A stretch of DNA of 64,000 nucleotides from Trichobilharzia szidati (GCA_944472155.2 OX235279.1:159858199-159922198), one strand, 5' to 3'; shown: positions 31,191 to 43,309, counted from the first letter of the stretch. Notes: generated by a model from the sequence alone, not told the origin. Made by a program: numbers and translations.

Positions 31191-31515
31191 TATTCAAGTG
31201 TTGGTTTGGAGGGATTTGATTAGTTCCAGGATTTCATCATGAGCTGCGGTTGGTTGGAGAGCCGTTGGAATACCTGAAAAGACCAGATAGCCGTTTCGTC
31301 TTGGTTTTGGACGCACCCAAAGCTTACCAGTACTCTCAGGTTTCTCTTTGGTTCTCTAACAGATGTCAGCTCATGATGAAATTCTGTCACCAGTCGAATC
31401 CCTGTAGACCAACACTCGAATATCAATGAGATGCTCACCAATAACTGGTCCTGCTCAGGTTCTAGTGAGGAGTCGTGACCAGTGGGGTATAGTAGGTCAG
31501 GTGTGAGGATAAATA
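31191..31515. mobile_element. SINE-beta: inverted arm, then tandem junction
   Basis: 31195-31310 is a minus 3' arm with ribozyme part (TATTCAAGTGTTGGTTTGG to CCGTTTCGTC). 31325-31415 is a plus 3' arm, whose tail CCCTGTAGACCAACACTCG runs directly into a second unit start (ATGCTCACCAATAACTGG). The tail-to-head join matches 7.84 kb. Confidence 0.75.
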
Positions 31516-31739
31516 CTCAAAATCTGTTTTCTGCATAAATGAATTACCATCCATACATTTGTTACTTCAGTCAACAAATTTCGACTTTAATCTATTAAAA
31601 GCTTAGTTCTCTGAAGGTAGAAGGTTGTCAGTTTGTGTATAAATGTTTTCAAATGGAACCAAAATGTTCATTTTATTCACTTTGATATGTACTGTGTTAA
31701 AACACTTTGGTACAAGTGTCCATTTGGCATAGCACACAG
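31516..31739. other. unassigned spacer
   Basis: No feature recognised. Confidence 0.4.
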
Positions 31740-32690
31740 TGATACAGTGTGAAATAACTGGATGACGACGTTTCGTGTACAGTTTATTGCTGCCAATAAG
31801 TATATCAATGCATTCACATGGCTTCATAATTTGCTTCACGTTCATACTTTTTCCTCCCTCGCCATCCCCCTCATTTTGTTTATTGCAGGTTTTATAAGAA
31901 GCACGGCCACTGAAACCAACACACTCAGAGACAAACTTAATCGGCTTAAGGCGTCTAAAGATCCAACTGAGAAAAATCACACATAATTTACCAAATACAC
32001 ACCATGTAATGACTGTGTGTGGTCAATTGCATAAGTAAAACGAATACATCGGGGTCAATTATATTATCGGAACATAAGAATTTCACCAGACCTAGATTGA
32101 ATGACCCTGCTAAGTTAAATAATCTAGAAAAAAGGCGTATAATCACAAAATCGAATGGAATAAGATAAAAGTGTGGTGAGAGCTGGTTGCTAGCCAAAGT
32201 TGGTAGACAGTAATTGACGTCAACGGTGGTGAGAAAATGAGAACAAAGGCTTTGCGTAGGCGGATACAGTTAGCATATGGATTATCTGACACAGTCACAA
32301 AGAGATGCAAGGTTAACTTTCTGTGAGAAACAACCAATCAAAAGACTGCATTTCCTACTAACAATAATCTACAATAATGTACATTAAAATCTAGAAAAAT
32401 GTGTTGATTTTCTTTATTAAAAGATCTGTTGCCTGGTCCTTGTCTTCTGTTGTTACAAAAGTATTAAAAACACAAACATAGTTAATCGAATCAAAATCAA
32501 ACATGTGCAGTCGAAATGACGCAATGGCTGAAGCAGATTTATAGAAGATCGCAATAAGTATGGAGTTGTAAGTATGGAATAATACATTGATTCAAGCAAT
32601 AAACTGTGCTCAAAACGTCAGCATCCAGTGATTATTACTGCAACACTGTATATTATATCAAACAAAACTTATCTCATCATATGAAGTATA
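31740..32690 (+). mobile_element. PLE-3b remnant split by a solo LTR
   Basis: A terminal-repeat end in minus orientation (31745-31830), then the GIY-YIG region in plus orientation (TATCAGAGACAAACTTAATC-type start near 31920; GGAACATAAGAATTTCACC), an LTR (32172-32457), and resumption at TATTAAAAACACAAACATAG, which continues the VKILKxN frame. The 3' repeat runs to about 32690. Confidence 0.75.
32172..32457 (+). repeat. solo LTR, family L1, copy 1
   Basis: TGTGGTGAGAG...TGTTGTTACA, 286 bp, with exact 4-bp duplications AAAG (32168-32171 and 32458-32461). It lies inside PLE-3b. No internal region or second LTR, so a solo LTR. Confidence 0.82.
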
Positions 32691-32954
32691 ATGTTTTTAT
32701 TCCCTTTTACAAAATTCGTCAGTAAGTCTTAGTTATAGAGGCAAAGACTGGAATCCGAATAAGTTATGGTATGGGTTACAGCAATAAATTCAGAGACAAC
32801 AGAGTAGGAACTGTGGACGAATGTCGTCATACTAAGGAGAACTTAATAGGCAGCATACAATGATTAACAGAACGCCGCCAACATAGAATGTATGGCACTA
32901 CATACAATTGATGAAATCAATGCAATGCTTATCACTTTGTCAGTGTTCACAGTT
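32691..32954. other. unassigned spacer
   Basis: No feature recognised. Confidence 0.4.
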
Positions 32955-33135
32955 ATTTAGACTGTGGGTTTTCCTAGTGGCACAGCGGTTAAGACTCTCG
33001 CCGACCATGCACATGGTCCGACGCACACCTAATATCAATGGTTGGCCTGCAAAATTTGGGCTACCGATATCTCATGCTGAAAATTCCATACTTGTACCAG
33101 AAAATACGGTGTGGAATCAAGCTATAATGAAAAGA
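32955..33135 (+). mobile_element. SINE-delta, B box deleted
   Basis: Head AGTGGCACAGCGGTTAAG, hairpin GACCATGCACATGGTC, then the body (GGTTGGCCTGCAAAATTTGG) and the tail CATGCTGAAAATTCCATAC ending CGGTGTGGAATCAAGC. The B box is missing. Confidence 0.78.
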
Positions 33136-33645
33136 ACTAAATAGCATAAAATAGTGATTTCTATTGTTATCAGTTAGGACTTTGTCACTAGCTAAAATCA
33201 ATTAATGAATCGCCTAAATTCAAGGAGCACTTGACACATCTGTCTTCCTGGTTTAGGACACTTTTTCTGTACACACCTGGACCTTTAGTTTATGAGACAA
33301 AGCTCAAGGACCATTCAGCCACTTGATTCGGAATTCACTGACTCGTGGACTCTAACCCTGTCAAGTGATGATACAGCACTGACATTATCCAGTGTGTTCA
33401 ATTAGCCTCTACTTCACCTTGACACAGTAGGTCTCACTGACCACATCTCCTCAGGACAATTTCAGGACAACTATCCACTAGCTACTAATGAGTTGGAAAC
33501 TGATATTCACAAGTCGTTGCATTCTAGCCTGAGTGGCTGAATAGTCAACCAGCTTTGTCACTGGTTAAGTGACGCTTTGTGACAAAATAGACAATAAAAT
33601 GTCGACTGAATTTTGTTCCAATGAACATTAGGCCTGTCGTCACCA
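33136..33645. mobile_element. old SINE-beta-like inverted dimer
   Basis: 33235-33345 resembles a minus ribozyme and tRNA head (TGTCTTCCTGGTTTAGGACA, GGACCATTCAGCCACTTG). 33520-33560 resembles a plus head (CCTGAGTGGCTGAATAGTC). Highly diverged; no catalytic core remains. Confidence 0.45.
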
Positions 33646-33649
33646 TTAT

Positions 33650-34900
33650 GGATTTTTATTTTGATAAATCACACAATTTTCTACAGTAATATTAACTGAT
33701 CCGACCACTTTTCGAGCAGAAACTATTGCCACTCATAATCATATCAGGTCACACACACAACTTTTTCCCTCATTTATATACATGTGTGGAACTGATCAGA
33801 TATTTGAATATAAATCAGTAATATGGGATAATGTACATTCAGAAATAATAATCTGAGTGTTACTGATCAACCACAATCAGATGGGAAATAAGACGAGTGA
33901 TTTTTAAAGTCATGATAAGTGACTTGTTAGAATGTTATAATGTATGTGAATTGAAATAGAATTTCGCGGTCAACTATTCTCACCTTAGCTAAATTCTTAT
34001 GTTCTGACAATCTGACTAACCCCGGCCTACTAGTTTGACCTATGTAGTTGACTTAACTCACAATCATTGCAAGGTATTTTGTAAATTATATTATTTTGTT
34101 TAATTGGGTCCTCCGGGTCTTTTAGCCTACATAGCTTGTCTCTGAGTGAGTTTGTAGGTTTGAATGCCACCCTAATTCCCGCTTTATTGAGAATCCTACT
34201 TAAGGCCTCAGACGTCCCCTCTTTATATGGTGAAGCTGTAGATGACTTATATTCTCTCTTATTTATGTCATCATTATTAGTTTCACCATAATTGTTATTT
34301 TGCTTTTGACCTTTACTCATCTTCCTAATGAATTTTAAGGGATAGTTAATCATCTGTTTCATTTCATCGTTTAGGTTTTTTGCTGTACTATTTAGTGCTA
34401 TGGCTCGGTTTGTTAGACACTTAACTAAGCCTGCCTTAACAGTTAAAGGATGAGATGAGTTAAAATTTAAATATCCATTAGAATGAGTTGGCTTTTTATA
34501 AACACTAGTGTGTAGTTTACCCTCTTCTATTCGTTTTATTTTACAATCTAAAATCACAGCTAATTCTCCTTGTTCATTTGCCGATTCAAACTCACTAGTA
34601 AAGGGAATAAAGTTCACATTTCAATAAGATCCATATAAGATAACATTATTTCTGAATGTAATTCACCTTATATTGACTATTATTCAAATGTCTAATCAAG
34701 AATTACACTCATGTATATAAATGAAGCGAAATGTTATATGAGCACCTTGATATGATTATGAGTGGAAATAATTTGTGCTCAAAACGTGATCATCAGTTAA
34801 TATTACTGTACAACAACACTGCGTGATTTATCAAAATAAAATCTTATCCATAATGGAGTTATACTCTACCACCACAGTGCCCAAGTTTTATACTTCTGTC
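33650..34900 (-). mobile_element. PLE-3 copy with inverted terminal repeats
   Basis: The terminal repeat lies at both ends in opposite orientation (33655-33960 and 34640-34895), around the minus-strand RT end and GIY-YIG region. The 5' part of the RT is missing. The same plan as PLE-1 and the 28.5-31.2 kb copy. Confidence 0.85.
34030..34617 (-). pseudogene. PLE-3 RT thumb to GIY-YIG fragment
   Basis: A 195-residue open frame. Near the start LAVILDCKIKR and LHTSVYKKPTHSNGYLNF are the PLE thumb region. The middle has LTNRAIAL and a basic, asparagine-rich linker. The end reads SEALSRILNKAGIRVAFKPT, then SLRDKL and IYKIPCNDCEL, the beginning of the GIY-YIG module. A frameshift and stops cut it off before the YIGQT motif, which follows out of frame near 34030. 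The palm with the catalytic aspartates is absent, so it is a remnant. Confidence 0.85.
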
Positions 34901-35799
34901 GTCACCAGTCTAATTCTCTTAAGTAAAACCACCAGTTTATTACCACCCTTTAGGGAGTCATTATGTGAGGAAAACAGGCACAGTCACTAGTGGTACAGTC
35001 ATATTAGTAGGTAGTTAGGTGGCTTCTTGTTATTTATAACAGTTAGTATTATGTTTTTTGTTTAGCGCCAAATTAAGTCAAATTCAACTTATTCACATAA
35101 TCATCCTATCGATAGGAAAGCTCTGTCAGTACTAGTCATGCAACTACTAAAGATGGCGAATGAAAATTTTTATTCGAAGGCAGTCTACTTCTGTTATTGC
35201 TGTCAATTCATTTTCGTTCTCTTTTGATATTACATGAACAATCGTATTTTGATTTACTAACAAGGTCATATTCCATTCTATAAGACAGAATGTATTTAAA
35301 ATGCCTCTATTGGGCAGCTAATCTCAGCACACGTAGTGTATGCTTGCATGTATATATATGATATATACTTTGCCATAGATAAATAGAAATTTGACATTAA
35401 ATAAATTTCAAAACTTAAACAACTAGTATTTATATTTACTTATCTGAATCGTATAGGAATGATATTTCTATTAAATGGTTACAGATAAAAGTGTTGTCGA
35501 GAAATGTATTTATTATATATCCTAGTAGGAAGATAATTTTATGAAATTCACCCATATTAAAGTAGACGAGAAACCAGACCATATCGTTCATCACGAAGTC
35601 ATTAGTGATTTGAACTAAGTAGCTTTTGTATATGTATAACTTCAATTCCAGAGTGAAGTACCAAGTGAGATAATTACACTAGCAAGTTTAGAAAATCTAT
35701 TCAAAGGACTTTTAATGCCAGTGAACTATAGGTCATACTTACTTACTACACGAACGGTTTTGATTCCTCAGTGGAAAGATGAAGTACCCAGACTAGGCA
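34901..35799. other. unassigned sequence
   Basis: No repeat or exon recognised; the frame 35436-35645 has no support. Confidence 0.4.
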
Positions 35800-36415
35800 C
35801 CTATAACTTTATCCACTAGTTCAACTGCGCTGTTGCTCTAGTAACTTGATTTTCCGTGCTTGGGAACGCCTACCAGTGTAGCTAAATAAAGGTGTAAGGA
35901 AAACCAACAACAGTTCAATATTAGACCACCTGGACCAAAGCAACCGGCCGCAAAGCTAATATTGAAGGCTCCTTCTCCATCATCTGCTAAAAGCATCCAG
36001 GTATTGAAAAGCCTACCAAGCAATAAAGGCTATTGTAGTTCCCTTAAAACGACCGGGTACTGTGTATGGTGAAGAAACAGGTCCAGCTAGCCATTACTAC
36101 TGCCCTGGCAGGCCTTCAGTGGAGACTATAAATTCATGAATTCTGTATTATTATTTTTCTTAATTTCTCTGATATTCAGTGTGTATTGTTATGCTGATGC
36201 TATTGAACTGTAATCTACTGACGTTACTGATTCGATGTTATTTAAACATTAATACTATTAATAGCCCTAATTCTTTCATTATTATGCATATATAACTGTA
36301 GGACCTGATGAGGAGCAGGTTATCGAAAAGAATATTCTTTGTTCAGTAATCAGCACTTTGAAATATCTAATAGGCATTTTCGATCAGTTCAAATATATGA
36401 GTCTTCAGTGTTGAA
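35800..36415 (+). mobile_element. PLE-1, truncated copy (3' end plus next ORF start)
   Basis: Decayed GIY-YIG and C-terminal coding (GTTCAACTGCGCTG, CTAGTAACTTGATTTTCCG, CAGGTCCAGCTAGCCA), the 3' UTR, a hammerhead, and then a sequence matching the first codons of the PLE-1 ORF (TAGGCATTTTCGATCAG). The continuation past the ribozyme into an ORF start shows a tandem arrangement in the source. Confidence 0.8.
36301..36344 (+). ncRNA. hammerhead ribozyme, truncated PLE-1
   Basis: Stem I GGAC (36301-36304)/GTTC (36341-36344), core CTGATGA (36305-36311), GAAA (36325-36328), stem III AAGAA/TTCTT, cleavage predicted after U36340. Stem III differs from the other PLE-1 copies by a compensated pair. 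Stem II pairing is weak. Confidence 0.72.
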
Positions 36416-36489
36416 AATATATGTTGTCAGGAATAGGTGCCAGTTGGAGAGCTATTTAAAACTAGGGAGAATCGGGAAAACTGAATAAC

Positions 36490-36980
36490 TGAGGATTAGT
36501 TATGTTTTTACGAGTTCATCACGGATTGATATCAGTTAGAGAACCATTGAAAACCAGGGAGGACTACCAGACAGCTGTTTCATCCTCGTTTTAGAATCAC
36601 CGGCAGCACGCACCCACCGGGGTTCGAATGTAGGACCTTTCGGTTGCAAGGCAGGCTCGCAGACCATCGAGTCACTGGGATCCGGTTCAATGGCCAACCC
36701 ATGAATTCTAACTACCATCAATACGTGATTTAGTGCGAATGGATGTCCCATCGATGACATTGGTTGGTGACTGCGTTAAATCACAAATTGGTAGAAGTTG
36801 GAATTCATCGGCTGAACACTGAATCGGGTCCCAGTGGCTGAATGGTATACGAGCCAGCTTGCCTTGTAACCGGAAGGTCCTGGGTTCGAACCCCAGTGGG
36901 TGCGTACTGTCGATGATTCCCAGACTGGCAGTACTCCCTGGTTTTCAATGGTTCTTTAACTGATAACAATCAGTGATCAA
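36490..36980. mobile_element. SINE-beta' head-to-head inverted dimer
   Basis: The left unit (minus) has tail, ribozyme, a tRNA head with B box GGTTCGAATG (near 36614) and body. The right unit (plus) has body, a head with GGTTCGAACCC (near 36885), a shortened ribozyme and tail. The centre is about 36740. Two Pol III-type heads therefore point outward. Followed by a (TA)n run. Confidence 0.8.
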
Positions 36981-36983
36981 CTC

Positions 36984-36984
<1 letters not shown>

Positions 36985-37022
<38 letters not shown>
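36985..37022. repeat. (TA)n microsatellite
   Basis: About 18 TA units at the right end of the SINE-beta' dimer. Confidence 0.95.
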
Positions 37023-37025
<3 letters not shown>

Positions 37026-37599
37026 GATTATATGTCATTGACTGAACCAGTCCGCCTTTTGATTTTGTTTCCATAGGCTGTGCTGTTCATCAGTGATGTG
37101 AAACAGATTTGATATTATATCATCAGAAAATTTACTTTTCTTCTACCCCCTATTGAACCCTAGACGGAGCACTTCATTAACGTTATCCAACCCGAAATAG
37201 TATTATTCTTAACCTCAGGACAAATTTGAAGGCGGATATGAGATCAGCGTAAAGTATCCTTATCCATGATATGACGTCCACAAATATATCAAATGCAAAT
37301 AGATGAGCCGTTTTGCCATACAAAAAGCTCTTTCAGAGAACAGTACTTCAAGTTTAACACACCAGCATTAAATTTCCTGTGGTCATCATTTGATACAATA
37401 TTCTTTTCCTTGTGAGGTTGCGACTGCTAGGCAGTTGTCAGTAACTTCTAGATCAAGTGGAAGAATCAGACTGACTGGGTTACGGTGTTGAACTGCAACC
37501 ACACAAGACATCTGCATATTATCAGAATGTGGAATTGTTTTTCTCTGCAAACTGCTTCACATCTGTGTGCACAAGATTACAATTATGAATAGTTACAAA
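37023..37599. other. unassigned sequence
   Basis: No feature recognised. Confidence 0.4.
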
Positions 37600-38205
37600 A
37601 TACAGGAGGAGGATGTCAAATCGAGAATCGGGAAGGCGAGAAACACATTCATCAACCTGAAACCAATCTGGAAATCTTCGTCACTCAACTCAGCATCAAC
37701 AACAAAGTGATTCGGATTTTCAATACAAACGTCAAGTCAGTCAGTTCTTCTATACGGATCAGAAACTTGGCGGTGGGTCACAAAGAATATTTCCAACAGC
37801 CTGTTGCAGACCTTTATCAACAACTGTCTTCGTTCTATACTGAAGATCAGATGGCCGGAAAGAACAAGAACCAACAAGAAACTATGGGAACAAACAAACA
37901 AAACAAGAACCAATCGCCCAACAAATATGCAGGAGAAAGTGGAGATGGATTGGACACTCACTCGCTGAGGAGGCCACTGGGTGACATCGCGCGTCAGGCC
38001 AGTGCTCGAGTGGAACCCGAAAGGGAAGCGGCGAGTGGGACGTCCAAGGGTGGACATGGAGGAGTTCGTATGAATAGGAGCTGAAACAGTATGGACTAAC
38101 ATGGATGCAGGTGAAAAGTACAGCAGAAGACAGAAGCAAGTGGAGGAGTGCAGTTGAAGCTCTATGTTCCACTAGGAACCCAAGGGAACAATAATAATAA
38201 TATAC
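37600..38205 (+). pseudogene. RTE-like LINE 3' end
   Basis: Plus strand: SRIGKARNTFINLKPIWKSS across frames, then IRIFNTNVKS, and a basic tail with SLRRPLGDIARQ and KREAASGTSKGGHGG. The 3' UTR ends GAAGCTCTATGTTCCACTAGG and AATAAT repeats. The frames 37707-38084 and its antisense partners are fragments. Confidence 0.8.
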
Positions 38206-39984
38206 AAAATACAAAACACCCCGTAGTTAACAAATTGATTGAGCTGTATTAGTTGGTTTGAATACTATTTTTAATAGACGTTTTCCGTGAAGAAACAGCA
38301 TTGATGAATTCTTCAGCCTTGAAAGCCTAAATGCATATCACACTGACTTATCAAGCCTACTTACTATTTAACACGCACACAGGAGGGATTTTCTAAAGTC
38401 ATATATGCGTTTCTTATCTACGAAATTCTCTACCCTAAATGGATATTTCAAGTTTATTCTAGTTCTTGATGATACATCACAGAAAATAATATATATATAT
38501 ATACATATGTATTTATATAAATGGAAGTGACTGCCAGTCATACGGTTTCTAAACGAAACTCTGCCTGATAAACAAGCGTGAACATTCATCCTTGATGTAT
38601 CATCATCATCATCTTATCTCTAAAAATGATTTTGTGATAAATGGCCTGCTGGTAAGCCAGCTAATCAGTCACAGAAAGAATCTACCTTAACTCAAATTTG
38701 GACACACACAAACACACACACAAACACACATACGCACGCCCATTTTATCTTACCATACCAACCATACTATCATGCTGTTTATCCTCAACAATTTGATGAA
38801 GGTTATTTGAAGGAGAGGAGAAGGAAAAACAGCAAAAGAATTGCAAATAAATAAAGCAGCTGTCAAGAAATTCAAACACACACACACTTAATAATTGGAC
38901 CTTTAACTGATATTGTATTGATCTGCAGTCAAATTAACTAGGCCAGGGAAGAAATCTTTGCCTAGCCTAATGTTGTAAGGCAAAAGTTCAGAAGATAATA
39001 AGCAATCGAATTAAATGAATAATATTATACAAGGCAAGATAAAGAAGACAAAAAAAGGAATGCTACCGTGTTATTTTGCCTTGTGATACTGTTTTCTGTA
39101 AATCTCTCTTAAGGTTAACAAATGTCTTGTACAAATTGTGTACATAGGTCAGCTGTTCCGTTACTTTAGAGAATAATTAATGCTAAATACACTATGTATA
39201 TAAAGGTTAAAAGACATAATTGTTTTACAAGTTTCATCTGCTACCAAATGACTAAATCGCTGTAATTATGTCCTTGAAAAATAAAGGCAATATTTCCGAA
39301 TAAAGCAAGAACAACAGTGGTTTTCGCAGAATAATATGGTGCCATTATTTATTTCGTTGATTTCTCATCAGCTGCTTACAGTTTAAATTAATTATTAAGT
39401 TTATGTACAGAAAATTTTTAACATACTTGCAAATTTTACAGGATGTCAGTCGACAGGAGGTACCAGAATTATTGAACAGCGCTCAGAAAATTATGCTTAT
39501 ATAGCTTTTTTACACAGGCAGTTCAAGTTTAAACAAAGTAAATGTTTGCATACAATGGTAAAGGAGTTACGTAATAAAAACGAGAGATGCGTAAGATGCT
39601 GAGTGACTAATAAATTAGGTAACCATGTAATGAGTTCAACTCAAATCGTAGAAACAAGAGACAAGCGAAATTGCACTATATCAAAGGGTGGGGGTGAGGT
39701 TAAAGCCGAAGAAAGAATAAAGACATCCAGTTAGGAGGGCGAGGAAAGACTAATAAGTGCTTCTTTCTGGACACATAATTAGGTTTCAAGCGTTTCCCTT
39801 TGATTGCATGCCTCAGGTTCACATTAAGGGACGGATTTTACTTGGTTTATTCATGAAAATGAAACAGTGTGTCTACAATGTTACTTGAATGGCTCTTTTT
39901 AGGACTGAAAGTGACCAGCACCTCTTAAATAACCACGAAAATACCTACTAGCCAATGAAATCAATGAACTTTTCACAAAATTAC
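38206..39984. other. unassigned; CA-rich microsatellites
   Basis: A short TA run near 38492-38502, CA-rich runs at about 38700-38740 and 38877-38888. No gene, RNA or known repeat recognised over 1.8 kb. Confidence 0.4.
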
Positions 39985-40660
39985 TATTATATTATTATTC
40001 CCTTGGGTGCTGAGTAGAACATAAGGCCTCAACAGAACATGTTCGCTTTGTCCTGTTTTCTGCAGTACTCTTCATCTGGCCCCTCAACTACCCATAAGCT
40101 TTCCTTCTCTTTCTGAAACGATCTCCTCCGTATCCCTCTTGGATACACGTCAAACTCGTCGTTTTCTTATTCGGGTTCCACTCGAGGCTCTACCTGGTGC
40201 GTGATGCCATCCAACTGGCTCCTCAGTGTGTGTCCATTCCATCCCCATTTACTTCCGTATTTTCGTCCTTAATTAGGTTGTTCTCAGAGTTTCTTGTTGC
40301 TAATGCTTTTTGCTAGACCATTTGATCATCTATACGGAGCCAGAGAAGGCAGCTGTTGATGAAATTCTGTTTTTCGTGATGCACTTGGCAAGTTTATGAC
40401 TCATATAGAAGACAGGACTGACTTAACATTGGTGTTGACAATCCAAATTTGTTCTTCATGCTGAGTTAGTGCAGAAGGTTTCCAAACTACTTTCAGAATG
40501 ATGAAGGTGTGTCTTGCCTTTCCGATTCTGGCTGGCCATCCATTCCGAATTCCTGTGGTTGAAACAATGCTTCATAGACAAGTGAAGGCAGGAAGTAACC
40601 TCTGTGAAAAGTCTCCCATTGATGGTGATTGGTGCTGGTTGCTGTTGGTAGTGATGCATT
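39985..40660 (-). pseudogene. RTE-like LINE 3' part, copy a
   Basis: The 3' tail (GGGAATAATAATATAATAG on minus) is near 39990-40010, and the C-terminal coding region up to the thumb (NSEWMASQNRKGKTHLHHSE in a shifted frame) is near 40530. Stops present. The 3' end of copy b abuts at 40660. Confidence 0.72.
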
Positions 40661-41780
40661 ATTTATTATTGTTTCCTTTAATTCCTAGAGGAACATAGGG
40701 CTTCAGCCGTGCGTCTCCATTGCGTTCGGTTCTCTGATAGAGTCTTCACCTGGCTCCAAGTCTGCCCACACGTTTTCATCTCCTCTTCACATCACCTCCT
40801 CCAAGTCACCCTTGCACTGACGACCAACTCGCCGCTTCCCTTTCGGGTTCCACTCGAGCAATAGCCTGGCGTGTGATATCACTTGACAGTTTGTTTTCTC
40901 AGAGTGTGGCCAATCCATCTCCATTTCTTCCTGCCTATTTGTTTCACAATCGGTTCCTGCTGGGTTGGTTCGCTCCCAGAGATCTCTGTTGCTGATCTTT
41001 TCTGGCCGGCCATCTGATCTTGAGTATTGAGTGAAGACAACTGTTAATGAAGGTCTGTGGTTTGTTTGAGATGCTCTTTATGACGCGCTGGCCAAGTCTC
41101 TGATCCGTATAGTAGCAATGACTGACTTCACATTGGAGTTGAAAATTCGGATGTTATTTTTGATGCTGAGTGCTGTTGACCTCCACACAGACTTGAGAGT
41201 AGTGAAAGCTTGTCTTGCTTTTCCGATTCTTGCTTTGATATCCTCATCAGATCGTCCGTCTGTAGTTGAAACAATGCTTCCCAGGTAGGTGAAGGAGGTT
41301 GCTTCTTTCAGGTTCCTCCCATTTATGCTGATCGTTGTCTGTTGTTGCTGTTGGTGGTGTTGCCCAGGAATCTTCATCACCTCTGTTTTCTCTATGTTCA
41401 CCTGAAGTCCTATCTTCTCTGGATGCTTTTTCTGCCAACTTGTTGCTTTTCACTTGCATATCTTCCAGTTTGTGGGAAATCAGACATATATCATCGACGA
41501 AGTCCAGATCCTCCAAGTTTTTGTGTGAGTCCAGGTAGTGATGCATAGGAATCTTGATCACTTCCATCTTCTCTGTGTTCACCTGCAGTCCTGTCTTCAC
41601 TTGTTCTTCTGTCAACTTGTTTGTTTTCTCTTGTAGGTCTTCGAGTTTGTGTAACATGAAACATAAATCATCCACGTGCGAAGTCCAGACCTTCTACAGT
41701 CTTCGCATCATTCCAACGTATTCCAGTCTTATCACTGCCTAAAGGCTGTATCATAATCCAGTCCACCACAAAAGAGATCT
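40661..41780 (-). pseudogene. RTE-like LINE RT and C-terminus, copy b
   Basis: The minus strand reads the palm segment LEDLDFVDDICLISHKLEDM and NKLAEKA (FVDD is the catalytic motif), then NIEKTEVMKI, SINGRNLKEATSFTYLGSIV and DIKARIGKARQAFTTLKSVW, and NNIRIFNSNVKSVIA, down to the tail at about 40665. The FVDD-to-KLAEE stretch appears twice in a row (41247-41675), an internal duplication. Confidence 0.82.
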
Positions 41781-42039
41781 TTGTGATAAATAAATCATTT
41801 TAGTGGAAAATATCACTCTTTAATTATTTTTTTCTTGTTTTAGTAGCAACAGTTAATTCCAGTTCAGCAGAAATATAAACACTGGCAGCCAACAGTTAGT
41901 TAGACCAGGTCAATATGATATCTGGGTAATTCACAGTTGCCAACATCCTTGGAAAAATAGTATTCTGCTTTAAGTTAAAAATTACTTCAGGAATAATCCT
42001 CATCCAGACAGTGATCAAAACGAAACACATAGTTCAGTG
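41781..42039. other. unassigned spacer
   Basis: No feature recognised. Confidence 0.4.
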
Positions 42040-43010
42040 GAGAGGCTGTTTTCACAGCTCACTTTCTTCAACTGTACAATCGCATACTTATACACAAGTT
42101 TTCCGTGAAAGTGGGCAATGGCAAAGGTGGTGAATTCTCATAATCCTTGTTGTTAATATTGTTCAGTGCATAACAAGAGTGGAATATGTGTATTAGAGTT
42201 ACGTAATAAGGCGAATAATCCAGTGAATGAGTTGTAATCAGGATGCACATAGAGGCGAAGGGAAATATGGAATTATGTAAGAGTTCTGAAGAAATACAGG
42301 ATGTATAAGGAGTTAGAGAAACAAACGAGCAAAAATGAAGTCCATAGAAACAAACAAGGCTGTTAGTAAGATAGCAGGATGGGTTGAATAATTTTCTTTT
42401 GTTTGCATAACTCTGCTTTTTGTAATTGATTGGCTGAAGCTTCTGTAATGCAAAGGAGACGAAAGCGTATTCCCTTTGACAGGTTATTCCTAAGTTTGTA
42501 GATCACTCTGAAGGAGGAGATTTTTGATGAGGTGGAATGACTAGTGTTGACAAGGTGTTCGATTATCACACTCCTAATAGAGCCAATACTTCTTTTTTGC
42601 AACCAATAGGGATAGCGTTCTTGAACTCTTTTAAACAGGATACGCACCGAACAACGAATTTGTTTGACTACAAAGCAATAGGTGAAGTAATAAATGCACA
42701 GAGAAATAGTCAGATAAGAGATCTTGTGCTTGAAGCTTCTACAGATCAAGGGCGACTGGAGAACATTACTCTTGACGTTGCTGAGAGAAATCTCAAAGCC
42801 GATGAAATTCTTCTGTTAAGTCTCCCTTGAAATCCAGCTTCATGTATAGCTTCTTTTTTGGAACAAGTAATGTTTCATTCCGCTGAACTTTCAGTTTCAC
42901 ATTCTTGTCAACGAATCTCGGTGGGTATCGATTTTGGATGGATGCTTCTAGGGCGTTAGGACTACAGATGCGTCAGGTTCGAGTAGTAAGGGGTTTGACT
43001 AAATTTCATT
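42040..43010 (-). mobile_element. PLE-2 copy, GIY-YIG and 3' end
   Basis: The minus strand has decayed linker sequence (RYPPRFVDKNVKLKVQRNET, LDFKGDLTEEF), then frame 42363-42749 with the GIY-YIG remainder (YPYWLQKRSIGSIRSVIIEH, FRVIYKLRNNLSKG) and tail AELCKQKKIIQPILL. The PLE-2 terminal repeat with GTACAGT and ACTGAAC (42046-42094) follows. The RT is missing. Confidence 0.8.
42046..42094 (-). ncRNA. hammerhead-like fold, PLE-2
   Basis: On the minus strand: stem I CAGT/ACTG, then TTGAAGA in place of CUGANGA, GAAA, ACAGCCTCTCC before ACTG. Stem III is weak. The closest PLE-2 copy to a canonical core (only C3 differs), but the cleavage triplet is CC rather than UH. Confidence 0.4.
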
Positions 43011-43299
43011 TTCGTTCAACATTCATGCAAGTGTAAAAACCAGTTAGCTGACCGTTCTAAGTGGCTTTCCTATGACCTGATCTTAAATTTTTGTCGGGTC
43101 ATCTTAGTTCTACATCAAGAAATAGAATTTTTGATTCATTTTATATTTCAAGAGTGAATTTTATTATTATTTTTAAAAATCACATCTATTCCAACATCTA
43201 TTCACGTGAAATTCTGACGACAGAATACTTTCATTTCGCTCCAACAAGATGACACAGCAACATACCGTTTACAAGCAGTATTTTATTTACTTAAGACCT
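43011..43299. other. unassigned spacer
   Basis: No feature recognised. Confidence 0.4.
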
Positions 43300-43309
43300 T
43301 ATTCAAATT

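Noticed and set aside
37882..38214. 110-residue minus frame opposite the RTE 3' end
   Set aside because: Antisense shadow of the RTE C-terminal coding region on the plus strand.
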